Positions 1-8,187 of a DNA stretch of 64,000 bases are shown here, in pieces. Position 1 is the stretch's first letter. Every line of letters starts with the position of its first letter. Origin of the DNA: Acidiphilium multivorum AIU301. GTDB taxonomy: Bacteria > Pseudomonadota > Alphaproteobacteria > Acetobacterales > Acetobacteraceae. The notes under the pieces are model-generated. The model was not told the DNA's origin, made no database searches, and saw only the letters and a list, made by a program, of their open reading frames with translations. The translations under genes were made by a program, and so were the position numbers. The stretch covers positions 2,667,001 through 2,731,000 of the forward strand of contig NC_015186.1 of NCBI RefSeq assembly GCF_000202835.1, given 5' to 3'.

Positions 1-217
1 CGTCGCGCCACCAGACGAACATGGTGCTGACCGCGCCGATGAAGCCGGCAATGAGGAACCAGTAATCGTTGAAATGCGCGACGAAGATGATGCCGGTCGC
101 GATCAGGATGGCGGACATCGCCCCCGTCAGCGGCCAGACGCTGGGCTCTACCAGGTGATACGGGTGCGGCACGTGCCCCGCGATCTGCCCTTCGGCGGTA
201 TGACTCTCAGCACTCAT
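1..217 (-). CDS. ctaE: Cytochrome c oxidase subunit III (partial, N-terminus only)
   Basis: Only the first 72 codons are present; the gene runs off the left edge of the window. The reading begins MSAESHTAEGQIAGHVPHPY and continues HLVEPSVWPLTGAMSA, the typical N-terminal PHPYHLV-P-WP signature of aa3-type oxidase subunit III, followed by the first membrane helix. Subunit III is a membrane protein that stabilises the catalytic subunit I during proton-pumping oxygen reduction. It is the last visible gene of the ctaC-ctaD-ctaB-small protein-ctaE operon. The Cu-insertion gene ctaG (cox11), often found just upstream of ctaE, is not in the 48 bases separating this gene from its upstream neighbour. 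Confidence 0.93.
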   Translation of the reverse strand, partial: MSAESHTAEGQIAGHVPHPYHLVEPSVWPLTGAMSAILIATGIIFVAHFNDYWFLIAGFIGAVSTMFVWWRD

Positions 218-265
218 AAGACACTCTCTCCCGATAGAAGCCGGCCGCTAAGGCCATGATTCGTT

Positions 266-439
266 TCACCACATATGCCCGGCATGATAAAGCTTGACGA
301 CGGCAATCGCGTAGATGAGGCCGCAGAGCGCCACGAGCGCCGCGAGCAGCGCCCAGTTCCGCCCCCGCCGCCGGCGGATGAATTCCGCCCGCTCCTCCCG
401 GCTCCAGTCCTTGCTGCTGGCCCGTTCCACCCCGGTCAT
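266..439 (-). CDS. Small CoxF-like single-span membrane protein of the oxidase operon
   Basis: This is a 57-residue protein that an ORF caller can easily miss. It has a charged N-terminus (SSKDWSREERAEFIRRRRGR, cytoplasmic by the positive-inside rule) and one membrane helix (about residues 28-49, LLAALVALCGLIYAIAVVKL). Its start codon overlaps the ctaB stop in an ATGA arrangement, which implies translational coupling. Short single-helix proteins of this design (often called CoxF) sit between ctaB and ctaG/ctaE in many alphaproteobacterial aa3 operons; their exact role is unsettled, probably assembly. The call rests on position and shape, not on a conserved catalytic motif. Confidence 0.8.
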   Translation of the reverse strand: MTGVERASSKDWSREERAEFIRRRRGRNWALLAALVALCGLIYAIAVVKLYHAGHMW

Positions 440-1389
440 ACCAGATGGTCCAGAACGAGCGCGCCGAAGATCAGGAAAAGGTACAGGATCGAGAACTTGA
501 ACGCCGCCTTCGCCGGCGCGTCCCGCGTCAGGCTGACGCCATTTTCATCCTGCCGGTCGCGCAGCACCCGCCAGGAATACCAGACGAACGCGAGGCCGAG
601 CACCATGGCGCTCGCGCCGTAGACCGGGCCCGCGAGGTGCAGCACGTAGGGCAGCAGCGAGAGCGGCACCAGCCACAGCGTGTAGCGCATCACCGCGAGG
701 CGCGTGGCCTTCTGGCCGGCCACCACCGGCAGCATCGGCACGCCCGCCTTCTGGTAATCGGCCGACGCGAAGAGCGACAGGGCCCAGAAATGCGGCGGCG
801 TCCAGAAGAAGATGATCGCGAACAGCAGCACCGGCAGCAATCCGACATGCCCGGTCGCGGCGGCCCAGCCGATGACCGGCGGAAACGCCCCCGCCGCGCC
901 CCCGATCACGATGTTCTGCGGCGTCCGCCGCTTCAGCCACATCGTGTAGATGAACACGTAGAACCCGATCGAGGCGGCCAGCAGCCCGGCGGCCAGCAGG
1001 TTCGTGGCGAGCCACATCAACAGCACCGACAATGCGGAAAGCGCAACGCCGTAGGCCAGCGCGCCATCCGGCGAAATCCGCCCGGTCGGGATCGGCCGCC
1101 CGGCGGTCCGCCGCATCACGGCATCGATGTCGCGATCATACCACATGTTGATCGCCCCCGCCGCGCCGGCGGCCATGGCGATGCAGAGGATCGCGGCAAA
1201 GCCGAGGATGGGATTGATCCCGCCGGGCGCCACGAGCAGTCCGGCCGCGCCCGTATAGACCACGAGGTAGAGCACCCGCGGCTTGAGCAGGGCGAGCCAG
1301 TCGCCGGCCGTCGCGCCGAGCAGCGACTGGTCGAGCAGCGCCGTATCGGGGACAGCGGTGGCAGAGGTGCGCAGGATCGTATCGCTCAT
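436..1389 (-). CDS. ctaB: Protoheme IX farnesyltransferase (heme O synthase)
   Basis: A 317-residue UbiA-superfamily integral membrane prenyltransferase that adds a farnesyl chain to heme B, giving heme O, the precursor of the heme A used by the neighbouring aa3 oxidase. The polyprenyl-diphosphate-binding Asp-rich site is visible as NMWYDRDIDAVMRRTAGRPI (residues 81-100), and the second conserved loop as DYQKAGVPMLPVVAG. Several hydrophobic helices follow. Length is normal for the family. The gene lies 119 bases downstream of ctaD on the same strand, and its stop overlaps the next gene's start. The ATG at 1389 gives the complete N-terminus. Confidence 0.95.
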   Translation of the reverse strand: MSDTILRTSATAVPDTALLDQSLLGATAGDWLALLKPRVLYLVVYTGAAGLLVAPGGINPILGFAAILCIAMAAGAAGAINMWYDRDIDAVMRRTAGRPIPTGRISPDGALAYGVALSALSVLLMWLATNLLAAGLLAASIGFYVFIYTMWLKRRTPQNIVIGGAAGAFPPVIGWAAATGHVGLLPVLLFAIIFFWTPPHFWALSLFASADYQKAGVPMLPVVAGQKATRLAVMRYTLWLVPLSLLPYVLHLAGPVYGASAMVLGLAFVWYSWRVLRDRQDENGVSLTRDAPAKAAFKFSILYLFLIFGALVLDHLV

Positions 1390-1508
1390 TCCATCAATCC
1401 AGCCGGCGCGAGGATTCGCATCCGGATTTTGCCTCGCGGGAACGAGGATGGTTCTCCCCGCCGGAGAGAACCATCACCCGCCCGCTTTCGTCAGTGGCAA
1501 CCCGCGCG

Positions 1509-3113
1509 TCAGCGGATTACCGGAACATCCTCGAAGGTGTGGTGCGGCGCCGGCGAGGGAACCGTCCACTCGAGGGTCGTCGCGCCCTCACCCCAGTAGT
1601 TGGCGGCCAGCTGCTGCCGCCCGGTGAAGATCTTGAACAGGATGTAGAAGAACACCAGCGTGCTGATGCCGGAGATCAGCGCCCCCACGGAGGAGACGTA
1701 GTTCCACCCCGCGAACGCCACCGGATAGTCCGGGTAGCGGCGCGGCATGCCGGCGAGGCCGAGGAAGTGCTGCGGGAAGAAGGTCAGGTTCACCCCGATG
1801 AAGAACAGCCAGAAATGCAGCTTCGCCGCGCCCTCGGGATAGGGCTGGCCATACATCTTGCCGATCCAGTAGTAGAAGCCGGCAAAGATCGCGAACACCG
1901 AGCCCATCGACAGCACGTAATGGAAGTGGGCGATCACGAAATAAGTGTTGTGCAGCTCGGTATCGAGGCCGGCATTCGCCAGCACCACGCCCGTGGCGCC
2001 GCCGAGCACGAACATGAAGATGAACCCGATCGCCCACAGCATCGGCGTCTTCAGCTCGATCGACCCGCCCCACATCGTGGCGATCCACGAGAACACCTTC
2101 ACGCCGGTCGGCACCGCGATCACCAGGGTCGCGGCCTCGAAATAGACCTTGCTGTCCACCGAGATGCCCGAGACGAACATGTGGTGCGCCCAGACCACGA
2201 AGCCGACGAACCCGATCGCCACCATCGCGTAGACCATGCCGAGATAGCCGAAGATCGGCTTCTTCGAGAAGGTCGAGACCACGTGGCTGATCACGCCGAA
2301 GGCCGGCAGGATCATGATGTACACTTCGGGATGGCCGAAGAACCAGAACAGGTGCTGGAACAGCACCGGATCGCCGCCGCCCGCCGGCTCGAAGAACGAG
2401 GTGCCGAAATTGCGGTCCATGATGAGCATGGTGATCGCGCCGGCCAGCACCGGAATGGCCAGCAGCAGCAGGAACGCCGTCACCAGGATCGACCACACGA
2501 ACAGCGGCATCTTGTGCATCGTCATGCCGGGCGCGCGCATGTTCAGGATCGTCGCGATGAAGTTGATCGCGCCGAGCAGCGAGGAAATGCCGGCCAGATG
2601 CAGCGAGAACAGCGTGAAGTCGACGGCCACCCCGGGCTGGTAGGTGATGTCCGACAGCGGCGGATACAGCGTCCAGCCCACGCCGGAGCCGGCGCCGACC
2701 AGCAGGCCCAGGTTGACGAAGATGAACGCCATGAACAGGAACCAGAAGCTCATGTTGTTCAGGCGCGGGAACGCCATGTCCGGCGCGCCGATCATCATCG
2801 GCACCATCCAGTTGCCGAAACCGCCGATCAGCGCGGGCATGACGAAGAAGAAGATCATCAGCAGGCCGTGCGCGGTCACGATCGCGTTCCAGGTCTGGCC
2901 CGAGGTGATGATCGTGTTGTTCGGATGGGCCAGCTGCGCGCGCATGATCATCGAGAGCACGCCGCCCTCGATCGCGGCGATGATCGCCCAGGTGATGTAG
3001 AGCGTGCCGATATCCTTGTGGTTCGTGCTCATCACCCAGCGCCGGAAGAATCCCGGCTGGTGGTGGGCATGTTCGCCATGGGCATCGTGCAGTGCGGTCG
3101 CGGACATTGTCAT
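1509..3113 (-). CDS. ctaD: Cytochrome c oxidase subunit I (aa3 type)
   Basis: The 534-residue catalytic subunit of a heme-copper oxidase, reducing oxygen at a heme a3/CuB centre in the inner membrane while pumping protons. Ligands can be read directly: low-spin heme His82 ([10 protein letters not shown]), CuB His261 with its cross-linked Tyr265 ([12 protein letters not shown]), CuB His310 and His311 (WAHHMFVSG), and His396/His398 ([10 protein letters not shown]). The HPEVY motif marks an A-type oxidase. An AGGAG lies about 7 bases upstream of the ATG at 3113; a second in-frame ATG two codons later is an alternative start. The gene follows ctaC after 27 bases. Confidence 0.98.
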   Translation of the reverse strand: MTMSATALHDAHGEHAHHQPGFFRRWVMSTNHKDIGTLYITWAIIAAIEGGVLSMIMRAQLAHPNNTIITSGQTWNAIVTAHGLLMIFFFVMPALIGGFGNWMVPMMIGAPDMAFPRLNNMSFWFLFMAFIFVNLGLLVGAGSGVGWTLYPPLSDITYQPGVAVDFTLFSLHLAGISSLLGAINFIATILNMRAPGMTMHKMPLFVWSILVTAFLLLLAIPVLAGAITMLIMDRNFGTSFFEPAGGGDPVLFQHLFWFFGHPEVYIMILPAFGVISHVVSTFSKKPIFGYLGMVYAMVAIGFVGFVVWAHHMFVSGISVDSKVYFEAATLVIAVPTGVKVFSWIATMWGGSIELKTPMLWAIGFIFMFVLGGATGVVLANAGLDTELHNTYFVIAHFHYVLSMGSVFAIFAGFYYWIGKMYGQPYPEGAAKLHFWLFFIGVNLTFFPQHFLGLAGMPRRYPDYPVAFAGWNYVSSVGALISGISTLVFFYILFKIFTGRQQLAANYWGEGATTLEWTVPSPAPHHTFEDVPVIR

Positions 3114-3140
3114 ATGCTCCTGATGATCGCCGACTACAGA

Positions 3141-4091
3141 TTAACGCGTCGTTTCATCGGTGGTTGCGCTGGCCAGGGCGATGTGCCCCTGCGCGCGCGA
3201 TGCGGCCCTCTTCGCCGCATCGGCCATGGCCAGCACCTCGTATTTGCGCACGGGCGGCACATTGCCCTGCGCGGCGTCGGCCTTCGCCTCGGCCAGCCAC
3301 GCCTTGAACTGCTTCAGCGGAAGCGCGACGATCTCGATCGGCATGTTGTCGTGGTTCATGCCGCAGATCTGGTTGCACTCGCCGTAATAGATGCCCGGCG
3401 CGTCGATCTTGGTCCACTGGTGCCAGTACTGGCCGGGAATGGCGTAGCGCTGCACGCCGAGCGAGGGAATGAAGAACGAGTGCAGCACGTCGGCGCTGGT
3501 GATCTTGAAGACGATCTTCTCGTTCGCCGGCAGCACCAGCGGGTGATCCGCCGAAAGCCGCGCGATCTGCCCGGGTTTGATCTGGTTGTCGGGGATCGGG
3601 TACGAGGTGAAATCGACCCCCTTGGCGGCGGGATAGTCGTATTCCCAATACCACTGGTGCCCGGTGACCTTCACGGTCATGTAGCGGTGCGTGTAGTTCG
3701 ACTGTTCGTAGATCAGGTTCAGCGACGGCACGAAGATCACGACCAGCAGCAACGCCGGCACCACCGTCCAGATCACCTCGATCAGCGTGTTGTGCGTCGT
3801 GGTCGTCGCCACCGGGTGCTTCGAGGCGCGGAAGCGGATGATCACGATGGCCAGCAGCAGGCCCACCAGCCCGACCACGCCCGCCATGATCCAGAGCACG
3901 AACTGCATGAGCCAGTCGATGCTCTTCTGGATCGGGCTGGCGGCGGGCTGGAACCACCATTCCCACGGCGTCGGCGCATGCACCGGAAACCCGACGGCAT
4001 TCTTCGCGGCGGCAAGCGCCATCGGCGCGCCCGCGGCGAGAACCGCGAAGCCGACCAGGCCCAGGAACAGATATTTGTTGGATCGTTTCAT
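3141..4091 (-). CDS. ctaC: Cytochrome c oxidase subunit II (CuA subunit)
   Basis: A 316-residue protein that accepts electrons from cytochrome c at a binuclear CuA site. An N-terminal signal-like segment (MKRSNKYLFLGLVGFAVLAA to about residue 28) is followed by two membrane helices (about 62-86 and 103-125) and a periplasmic cupredoxin domain. CuA ligands are His204 (HSFFIPS) and the set Cys239, Cys243, His247, Met250 in YGECNQICGMNHDNMP. The aromatic electron-entry patch is present as GHQWYWEYDYP. It is the first gene of the oxidase operon; a promoter-like sequence lies about 120 bases upstream. Confidence 0.97.
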   Translation of the reverse strand: MKRSNKYLFLGLVGFAVLAAGAPMALAAAKNAVGFPVHAPTPWEWWFQPAASPIQKSIDWLMQFVLWIMAGVVGLVGLLLAIVIIRFRASKHPVATTTTHNTLIEVIWTVVPALLLVVIFVPSLNLIYEQSNYTHRYMTVKVTGHQWYWEYDYPAAKGVDFTSYPIPDNQIKPGQIARLSADHPLVLPANEKIVFKITSADVLHSFFIPSLGVQRYAIPGQYWHQWTKIDAPGIYYGECNQICGMNHDNMPIEIVALPLKQFKAWLAEAKADAAQGNVPPVRKYEVLAMADAAKRAASRAQGHIALASATTDETTR

Positions 4092-4213
4092 CAGCTCCGC
4101 CAGTTCCGTGTACTCGGACCGCGTTCGGCGCGGCCGTCGAAGTCAGTTGAAATAAAAATACGTCACAGCGCAGCCGGGGCCGATTACGCCCCTTTCACGC
4201 GCATTCAACAAAC

Positions 4214-4242
4214 TGGATATAACAGGCCCACCCCTCGATCAA
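4214..4242 (-). promoter_or_regulatory. Candidate promoter for ctaC operon
   Basis: On the minus strand a TTGATC hexamer (4242-4237) is followed after 17 bases by TATCCA (4219-4214) inside an AT-richer stretch (GTTATATCC). It lies between the upstream methyltransferase gene and ctaC, giving an untranslated leader of about 115 bases. The match is by eye only; the -10 is weak. Confidence 0.3.
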
Positions 4243-4253
4243 GAGACCTGATG

Positions 4254-4967
4254 TCACAAAGCGGGCTGGTTCCCCTCGCCCCGCGGATTGGGGAACGAAA
4301 TCAGCCTGAAAAGCCCGAAGGGTCGCATCCGCGCCACACTCAGCCGCCCCCGCTGGTCGGCGGGTATCAGCCGCTCGATCGCGAAATCGGGGTGCCAGCC
4401 CAGCGCCCGCGAGGCCGGCGCCAGCGCCCGCTCGATCCACACCATCGGGCCCGACTCGGCGGCGAAATGGTTGACGAACAGGATCAGCCCGCCCGGCCGG
4501 ACCACACGGCGGAGTTCCGCCGCCAGGCGGCGCGGATTCGGCACCACGGAGGCGACGAACATCGCCACCGCGATGTCGAACCGCCCGTCCTCGAACCCGG
4601 TCGCCTCGGCGTCGAGTTCCAGCAGCTGTTCGACATTCCGCAGCCCTTCGCGCTTCACCCGCGCCCGCGCGCGGTCCAGCATGTCGGTCGAGAGGTCGAT
4701 GCCGGTGATCCGCTTCTCCGGCCGGTAGTGCGGCAGCGCGAGGCCCGTGCCCACGCCCACCTCCAGCACCTCGGTGCCCGGCGCCCTGTTCACCGCGTCC
4801 ACCGCGGCGCGGCGGGCCGGCGCCGAAACCGCGCCGAACACGCCGTCGTAGATCCCGGCCCAACGCCGATACGCAGCCCGCACCGCATCGGCGTCGAGCG
4901 CGGAAGCGCGCCTGGCCAGCCTCTCGGCCTCGCCGGTGTTGGGGGCGCTCTTGTAGGCTTCGCTCAT
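4254..4967 (-). CDS. PmtA-like SAM-dependent phospholipid N-methyltransferase
   Basis: A 237-residue class I methyltransferase. The SAM-binding motif I reads EVLEVGVGTGLALPHY, followed by the acidic loop ITGIDLSTDMLDRAR and the post-motif region FDIAVAMFVASVVPNP. The flanks (YRRWAGIYDGVFGAV near the N-terminus and FVNHFAAESGPMVWIERAL) match the Rhodobacter-type phosphatidylethanolamine N-methyltransferase PmtA, which makes phosphatidylcholine. That substrate is an inference from family resemblance; a quinone or other lipid substrate cannot be excluded. The start was placed at MSEAYKS (4967) because upstream codons lack family character. The gene precedes ctaC on the same strand but probably has its own transcript. 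Confidence 0.8.
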   Translation of the reverse strand: MSEAYKSAPNTGEAERLARRASALDADAVRAAYRRWAGIYDGVFGAVSAPARRAAVDAVNRAPGTEVLEVGVGTGLALPHYRPEKRITGIDLSTDMLDRARARVKREGLRNVEQLLELDAEATGFEDGRFDIAVAMFVASVVPNPRRLAAELRRVVRPGGLILFVNHFAAESGPMVWIERALAPASRALGWHPDFAIERLIPADQRGRLSVARMRPFGLFRLISFPNPRGEGNQPAL

Positions 4968-5152
4968 TTTCGGACGCTGCTCCTGTCGACCCGTCACTTG
5001 CGACCGACGATCGGCAGCGCAGCACGCCCGCCAGGGGCGCAAGACAGCAGACCGAAGGCGCGTGCCTCATGCCCGCGGCGCGGGCAGGACAAACACTGCG
5101 TGAAGCGGGCCGGACATGCAAGCCCGGAATTCATCTCCGGCGGCAAAACACC

Positions 5153-5680
5153 TCAGGCGACGTCCTCGCGGCGGTCGCGCACCCGCACATAGGCGATCTC
5201 GGCATGCGGCTGGCAGTAGGGCTTGCCGTTCATCGCGGGATCGCCGCAGAACCGGAAGCTCGGCGTTCCGGGCTCGCCGATCGGCCAGCAGCAGGCCGGC
5301 ACCCGGGCCACCGCCCGCGGCGCCGCCGCCGGACGCGATGCCACCAGGGTCGGGCGCGGCGGCGCCGTCCGCACCGCCGCAACCGTCGATGCGCCGCCCG
5401 CCGGCGCCGCCGTCACGTGCGGCATCACCGGAACCGGCTCCGCCGCGATCGCCAGCGAAGGCAGGGTCGGCCCGGTCACCCGCGCCGGCGCGGGGCGCGA
5501 CGGCCGCGCGCCACTGATGTCGCGCCGGATCGGCGAGGGACGGGCCGGCAGATCAAGCCGGTGCGCCTTGCCGACCACCGAATTCTTGGAAATATTCAGC
5601 CGTCGCCCGATTTCGGCGGTCGAAAGCCCTTCGTCCCAGAGCTGGCGGAGGCGGGCAATGATCTCGTCGGTCCATTCCAT
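5153..5680 (-). CDS. gcrA: GcrA cell-cycle regulator
   Basis: A 175-residue protein. The N-terminal helix-turn-helix (MEWTDEIIARLRQLWDEGLS, then TAEIGRRLNISKNSVVGKAH) is the GcrA DNA-binding domain. The C-terminus carries the conserved Cys-rich module CCWPIGEPGTPSFRFCG and KPYCQPHAEIAY, which in Caulobacter contacts sigma-70. Between them is a low-complexity Pro/Ala linker (about residues 50-135). GcrA is an alphaproteobacterial transcription factor acting with CcrM GANTC methylation. The ATG at 5680 was chosen over an upstream in-frame ATG (5701) because family proteins begin with MxWTDE. Two small palindromes lie upstream (about 5706-5721 and 5737-5755). Confidence 0.93.
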   Translation of the reverse strand: MEWTDEIIARLRQLWDEGLSTAEIGRRLNISKNSVVGKAHRLDLPARPSPIRRDISGARPSRPAPARVTGPTLPSLAIAAEPVPVMPHVTAAPAGGASTVAAVRTAPPRPTLVASRPAAAPRAVARVPACCWPIGEPGTPSFRFCGDPAMNGKPYCQPHAEIAYVRVRDRREDVA

Positions 5681-5736
5681 GGCCTGTCCTGTCCCTCTCA
5701 TGTGCTACAACATTCTGTAGCCGAGCGACCGGCCTC

Positions 5737-5755
5737 ACTCAACATCTAGTTGAGT
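5737..5755. promoter_or_regulatory. Palindrome upstream of gcrA
   Basis: The sequence ACTCAAC-ATCTA-GTTGAGT is a perfect 7-bp inverted repeat with a 5-base spacer, lying between gcrA and the SH3-protein gene. A second dyad, CTACA-N6-TGTAG, lies at about 5706-5721. No T-run follows on either strand, so an operator or promoter-proximal element for gcrA is more likely than a terminator. No regulator is assigned. Confidence 0.35.
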
Positions 5756-5795
5756 TCTGCCTTGCAGTTTTCTGTGGAAAACCCACGTCGAAGGG

Positions 5796-6329
5796 CTATT
5801 TTATCGCCTCGCCGGCGAACGAGCCCCAGAACTGGTCGCGCCGGAGCCACCCCGCGCGGTGATCGACCTCCACCTGGCACCACGCCGCCCCCGCCTTGCA
5901 GCGCCGGATCACGCCGATCACGCCCTTGTCGAGATAGGCGACCGGCGCCGCATCCTTGTGCGGCCCCGCGCGCAGCGTGTGCCGGCCGCCGATGACGATG
6001 AAGCTGCGCAGGCCGTGCAGCAGCGCCTCGTGCACCCATCCGTCGCCGCCATCCGGCGCGACGACGTGGCGCCAGACATTGAATTCCCCGGTCACCTCCA
6101 CCGGCAGGTCGAGCCGGTGATAGACCCAGATGATCGGATACTGGAAGCCCGGCCCCGCCCGCATGTAGATTTCCCTGGAGCGGAAACTCTCGAAGCGCGG
6201 CACCGGCCAGCCGGTGGCCGACCCCTTGCCCGGCCCCGGTCCCGGCCCGACCTTCGGCGCGTGCCACGCGCCGAGCGCCAGCGCCACGACGACCAGCCCG
6301 AGCCGGGCGAGGCGGCTAGACGCCCGCAC
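5796..6329 (-). CDS. Exported SH3-domain protein
   Basis: A 177-residue protein with an N-terminal hydrophobic signal or anchor (LARLGLVVVALALGAWHA). Two bacterial SH3-like modules follow: one around SREIYMRAGPGFQYPIIWVY and ending GDGWVHEALLHG, and a second beginning RHTLRAGPHKDAAPVAYLDK and ending WCQVEVDHRAGWLRRDQFWG. Such tandem SH3 proteins are usually periplasmic and bind envelope components; no enzymatic activity is indicated. The GTG start at 6329 overlaps the upstream MoeB/ThiF gene by 14 bases; an ATG at 6380 in the same frame would overlap by 65 bases and is less likely. Probably co-transcribed with that gene. Confidence 0.75.
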   Translation of the reverse strand: MRASSRLARLGLVVVALALGAWHAPKVGPGPGPGKGSATGWPVPRFESFRSREIYMRAGPGFQYPIIWVYHRLDLPVEVTGEFNVWRHVVAPDGGDGWVHEALLHGLRSFIVIGGRHTLRAGPHKDAAPVAYLDKGVIGVIRRCKAGAAWCQVEVDHRAGWLRRDQFWGSFAGEAIK

Positions 6330-7083
6330 AGGCGGCACAGTCCGGCACGCGGGGGATCGTGATCGTGCGGAACCGCGCATCCAGCGCGTCCCACAGCAGC
6401 AGCCGCCCGGCCAGCGAGGTGCCGATGCCGAGAATCTCCTTCATCGCCTCCGTCGCCTGCAACGTGCCCATCACCCCCGTCACCGGGCCGAGCACCCCGG
6501 CCTCCGAACAGGTCGGCACCATGCCCGCCGGCGGCGCCTCGGGATAGAGGCACCGATAGCAGGGGCAATCCGGCCCCGCATGCGGCTTGAAGGTGGAAAG
6601 CTGCCCCTCGAAGCGCAGCACCGCCGCCGAAACCAGCGTCCGCCGCGCCGCGACACAGGCATCGGCGACGAGGAAGCGGGTCGCGAAATTGTCGGTCCCG
6701 TCGAGCACGATGTCGTGCGCGGCGACCAGTGCGCCGACATTCCCCGCGTCCAGCCGGGCGCGGACCGGGTTGACGCTCACCTCCGGGTTCAGCCCGCGCA
6801 TCGCCGCCGCCGCGCTCTCCACCTTCGGCGCGCCGAGAAACGCCACCCCGTGCGCGATCTGCCGCTGCAGGTTGGAGAGTTCCAGCACGTCGTCATCGAC
6901 GATGGAAATCCGCCCGACGCCGGCGGCCGCGAGATAAAGTGCCGCCGGCGAGCCGAGCCCGCCCGCGCCGACGATCAGCACCGAGGCCGCGCGCAGCCGC
7001 GCCTGCCCGGTGCCGCCCACCTCGCGCAGCAGGATGTGGCGCGAATACCGGGCGATTTCGGTTTCGGTGAAGTCGAGATCCAT
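6316..7083 (-). CDS. moeB: MoeB/ThiF-family adenylyltransferase (E1-like)
   Basis: A 255-residue E1-like enzyme that adenylates the C-terminal Gly of a sulfur-carrier protein (MoaD or ThiS). The N-terminus RYSRHILLREVGGTGQARL is diagnostic, followed by the nucleotide-binding loop SVLIVGAGGLGSPAALYLA and the metal/ATP region LDGTDNFATRFLVADAC. Two CxxC zinc pairs are seen: PCYRC in the middle and CAAC at the C-terminus. MoeB and ThiF cannot be separated by sequence alone; molybdenum hydroxylases nearby make a molybdopterin role plausible, which is an inference. No rhodanese domain is fused. Confidence 0.85.
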   Translation of the reverse strand: MDLDFTETEIARYSRHILLREVGGTGQARLRAASVLIVGAGGLGSPAALYLAAAGVGRISIVDDDVLELSNLQRQIAHGVAFLGAPKVESAAAAMRGLNPEVSVNPVRARLDAGNVGALVAAHDIVLDGTDNFATRFLVADACVAARRTLVSAAVLRFEGQLSTFKPHAGPDCPCYRCLYPEAPPAGMVPTCSEAGVLGPVTGVMGTLQATEAMKEILGIGTSLAGRLLLWDALDARFRTITIPRVPDCAACAGV

Positions 7084-7182
7084 GCCGCATAGAATCGCAT
7101 CCGCGCCGCCCCGCCGCAAGGGCGCGGATCTACGCCCCCGATCGCGCTTGATCGCGGCCGGCCGGCCCGGCATGTTCCGGCC

Positions 7183-7923
7183 ATGACCACCTCCCCTCCC
7201 GCCGCATCCGGCGCGGCCCTCGTCCTCTTTTCCGGCGGCCAGGACAGCGGCACCTGCCTCGCCTGGGCGCTCGACCGCTACGACCGGGTCGAGACGATCG
7301 GCTTCTTCTACGGCCAGCGCCACGCGGTCGAGCTGGAGTGCCGCGCCCCGCTGCGCGCCGCCATCGCCGGCCTGCGCCCCTGGCGCGCCACTCTCGGCGC
7401 CGACACGATGCTCGACATCAGCGCCGCGCTGGCCACCCTCGGCGCCACCGCGATGACCGCCGAGATCGAGATCGAGACCACCGAGGCCGGCCTGCCCAAC
7501 ACCTTCGTCCCCGGCCGCAACCTGCTCTTCCTCACCTATGCCGCCGCCCTCGCCTATCGCCGCGGCATCGGCACCCTGGTCGGCGGCATGTGCGAGACCG
7601 ACTATTCCGGCTACCCCGACTGCCGGAACACGACGATGCAGGCCATGCAGCTCGCCCTCTCGCTCGGCCTCGACCGCGCCGTCACGGTCGAGACGCCGCT
7701 GATGTATCGCGACAAGGCCGCCACCTGGGAGCTCGCCGCCGAACTCGGCGGCGCTGCGCTGGTCGAGGCGCTGCGGACCGGCAGCCACAGCTGCTATCGC
7801 GGCGAGCGCGCCACGCTGCACGACTGGGGCTATGGCTGCGGCACCTGCCCGGCCTGCGAGCTGCGCGCGGCGGGCTGGCAGCGCTGGCGCGCGGCGCGTG
7901 CGGATTTTGTGGACGGTGCATGA
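7183..7923 (+). CDS. queC: 7-cyano-7-deazaguanine synthase
   Basis: A 246-residue ATP-dependent ligase that converts 7-carboxy-7-deazaguanine and ammonia to preQ0 for queuosine synthesis. The PP-loop is SGGQDSGT (residues 17-24). Other conserved blocks are [19 protein letters not shown] and [11 protein letters not shown]. Four zinc cysteines lie near the C-terminus: Cys204 (HSCYRG) and the CGTCPAC cluster at 219, 222 and 225. It is divergent from the moeB-like gene across about 100 bases, in which I could not identify a preQ1 riboswitch. No other que gene is present in the window. Confidence 0.95.
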   Translation: MTTSPPAASGAALVLFSGGQDSGTCLAWALDRYDRVETIGFFYGQRHAVELECRAPLRAAIAGLRPWRATLGADTMLDISAALATLGATAMTAEIEIETTEAGLPNTFVPGRNLLFLTYAAALAYRRGIGTLVGGMCETDYSGYPDCRNTTMQAMQLALSLGLDRAVTVETPLMYRDKAATWELAAELGGAALVEALRTGSHSCYRGERATLHDWGYGCGTCPACELRAAGWQRWRAARADFVDGA

Positions 7924-8187
7924 CGGTTTCGTGTATCGGCGTCTCACGCGGCGGTTTCTCGTGCATCCGAATGATGATATGAATTCGTATCCGGACGGTG
8001 CAGGCGTTCGCGATGCGGCACCGCAAGCCGGCCCAGCAAGCCGGATCGGCGTTTCGGCGGCACCCCCGCCCGACACCCGATCCTCGCCCACGGCCGGCCC
8101 GGCACGGGGCGGCGCGCGACGATGGACGGCGGGCGGCAGTGAAACTCAGGATGGCATCGCGCAGGCGATGAACAGGTTATCGAGACG

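Noticed and set aside
1494-5192. A 1,232-codon open frame on the plus strand opposite the ctaD-ctaC-methyltransferase genes
   Set aside because: It is rich in His, Arg, Asp and Gln and lies antisense to well-conserved oxidase genes; high-GC codon bias produces such frames.
7084-7182. preQ1 riboswitch before queC
   Set aside because: I could not find the short hairpin plus A-rich tail of the preQ1 aptamer in this GC-rich stretch.
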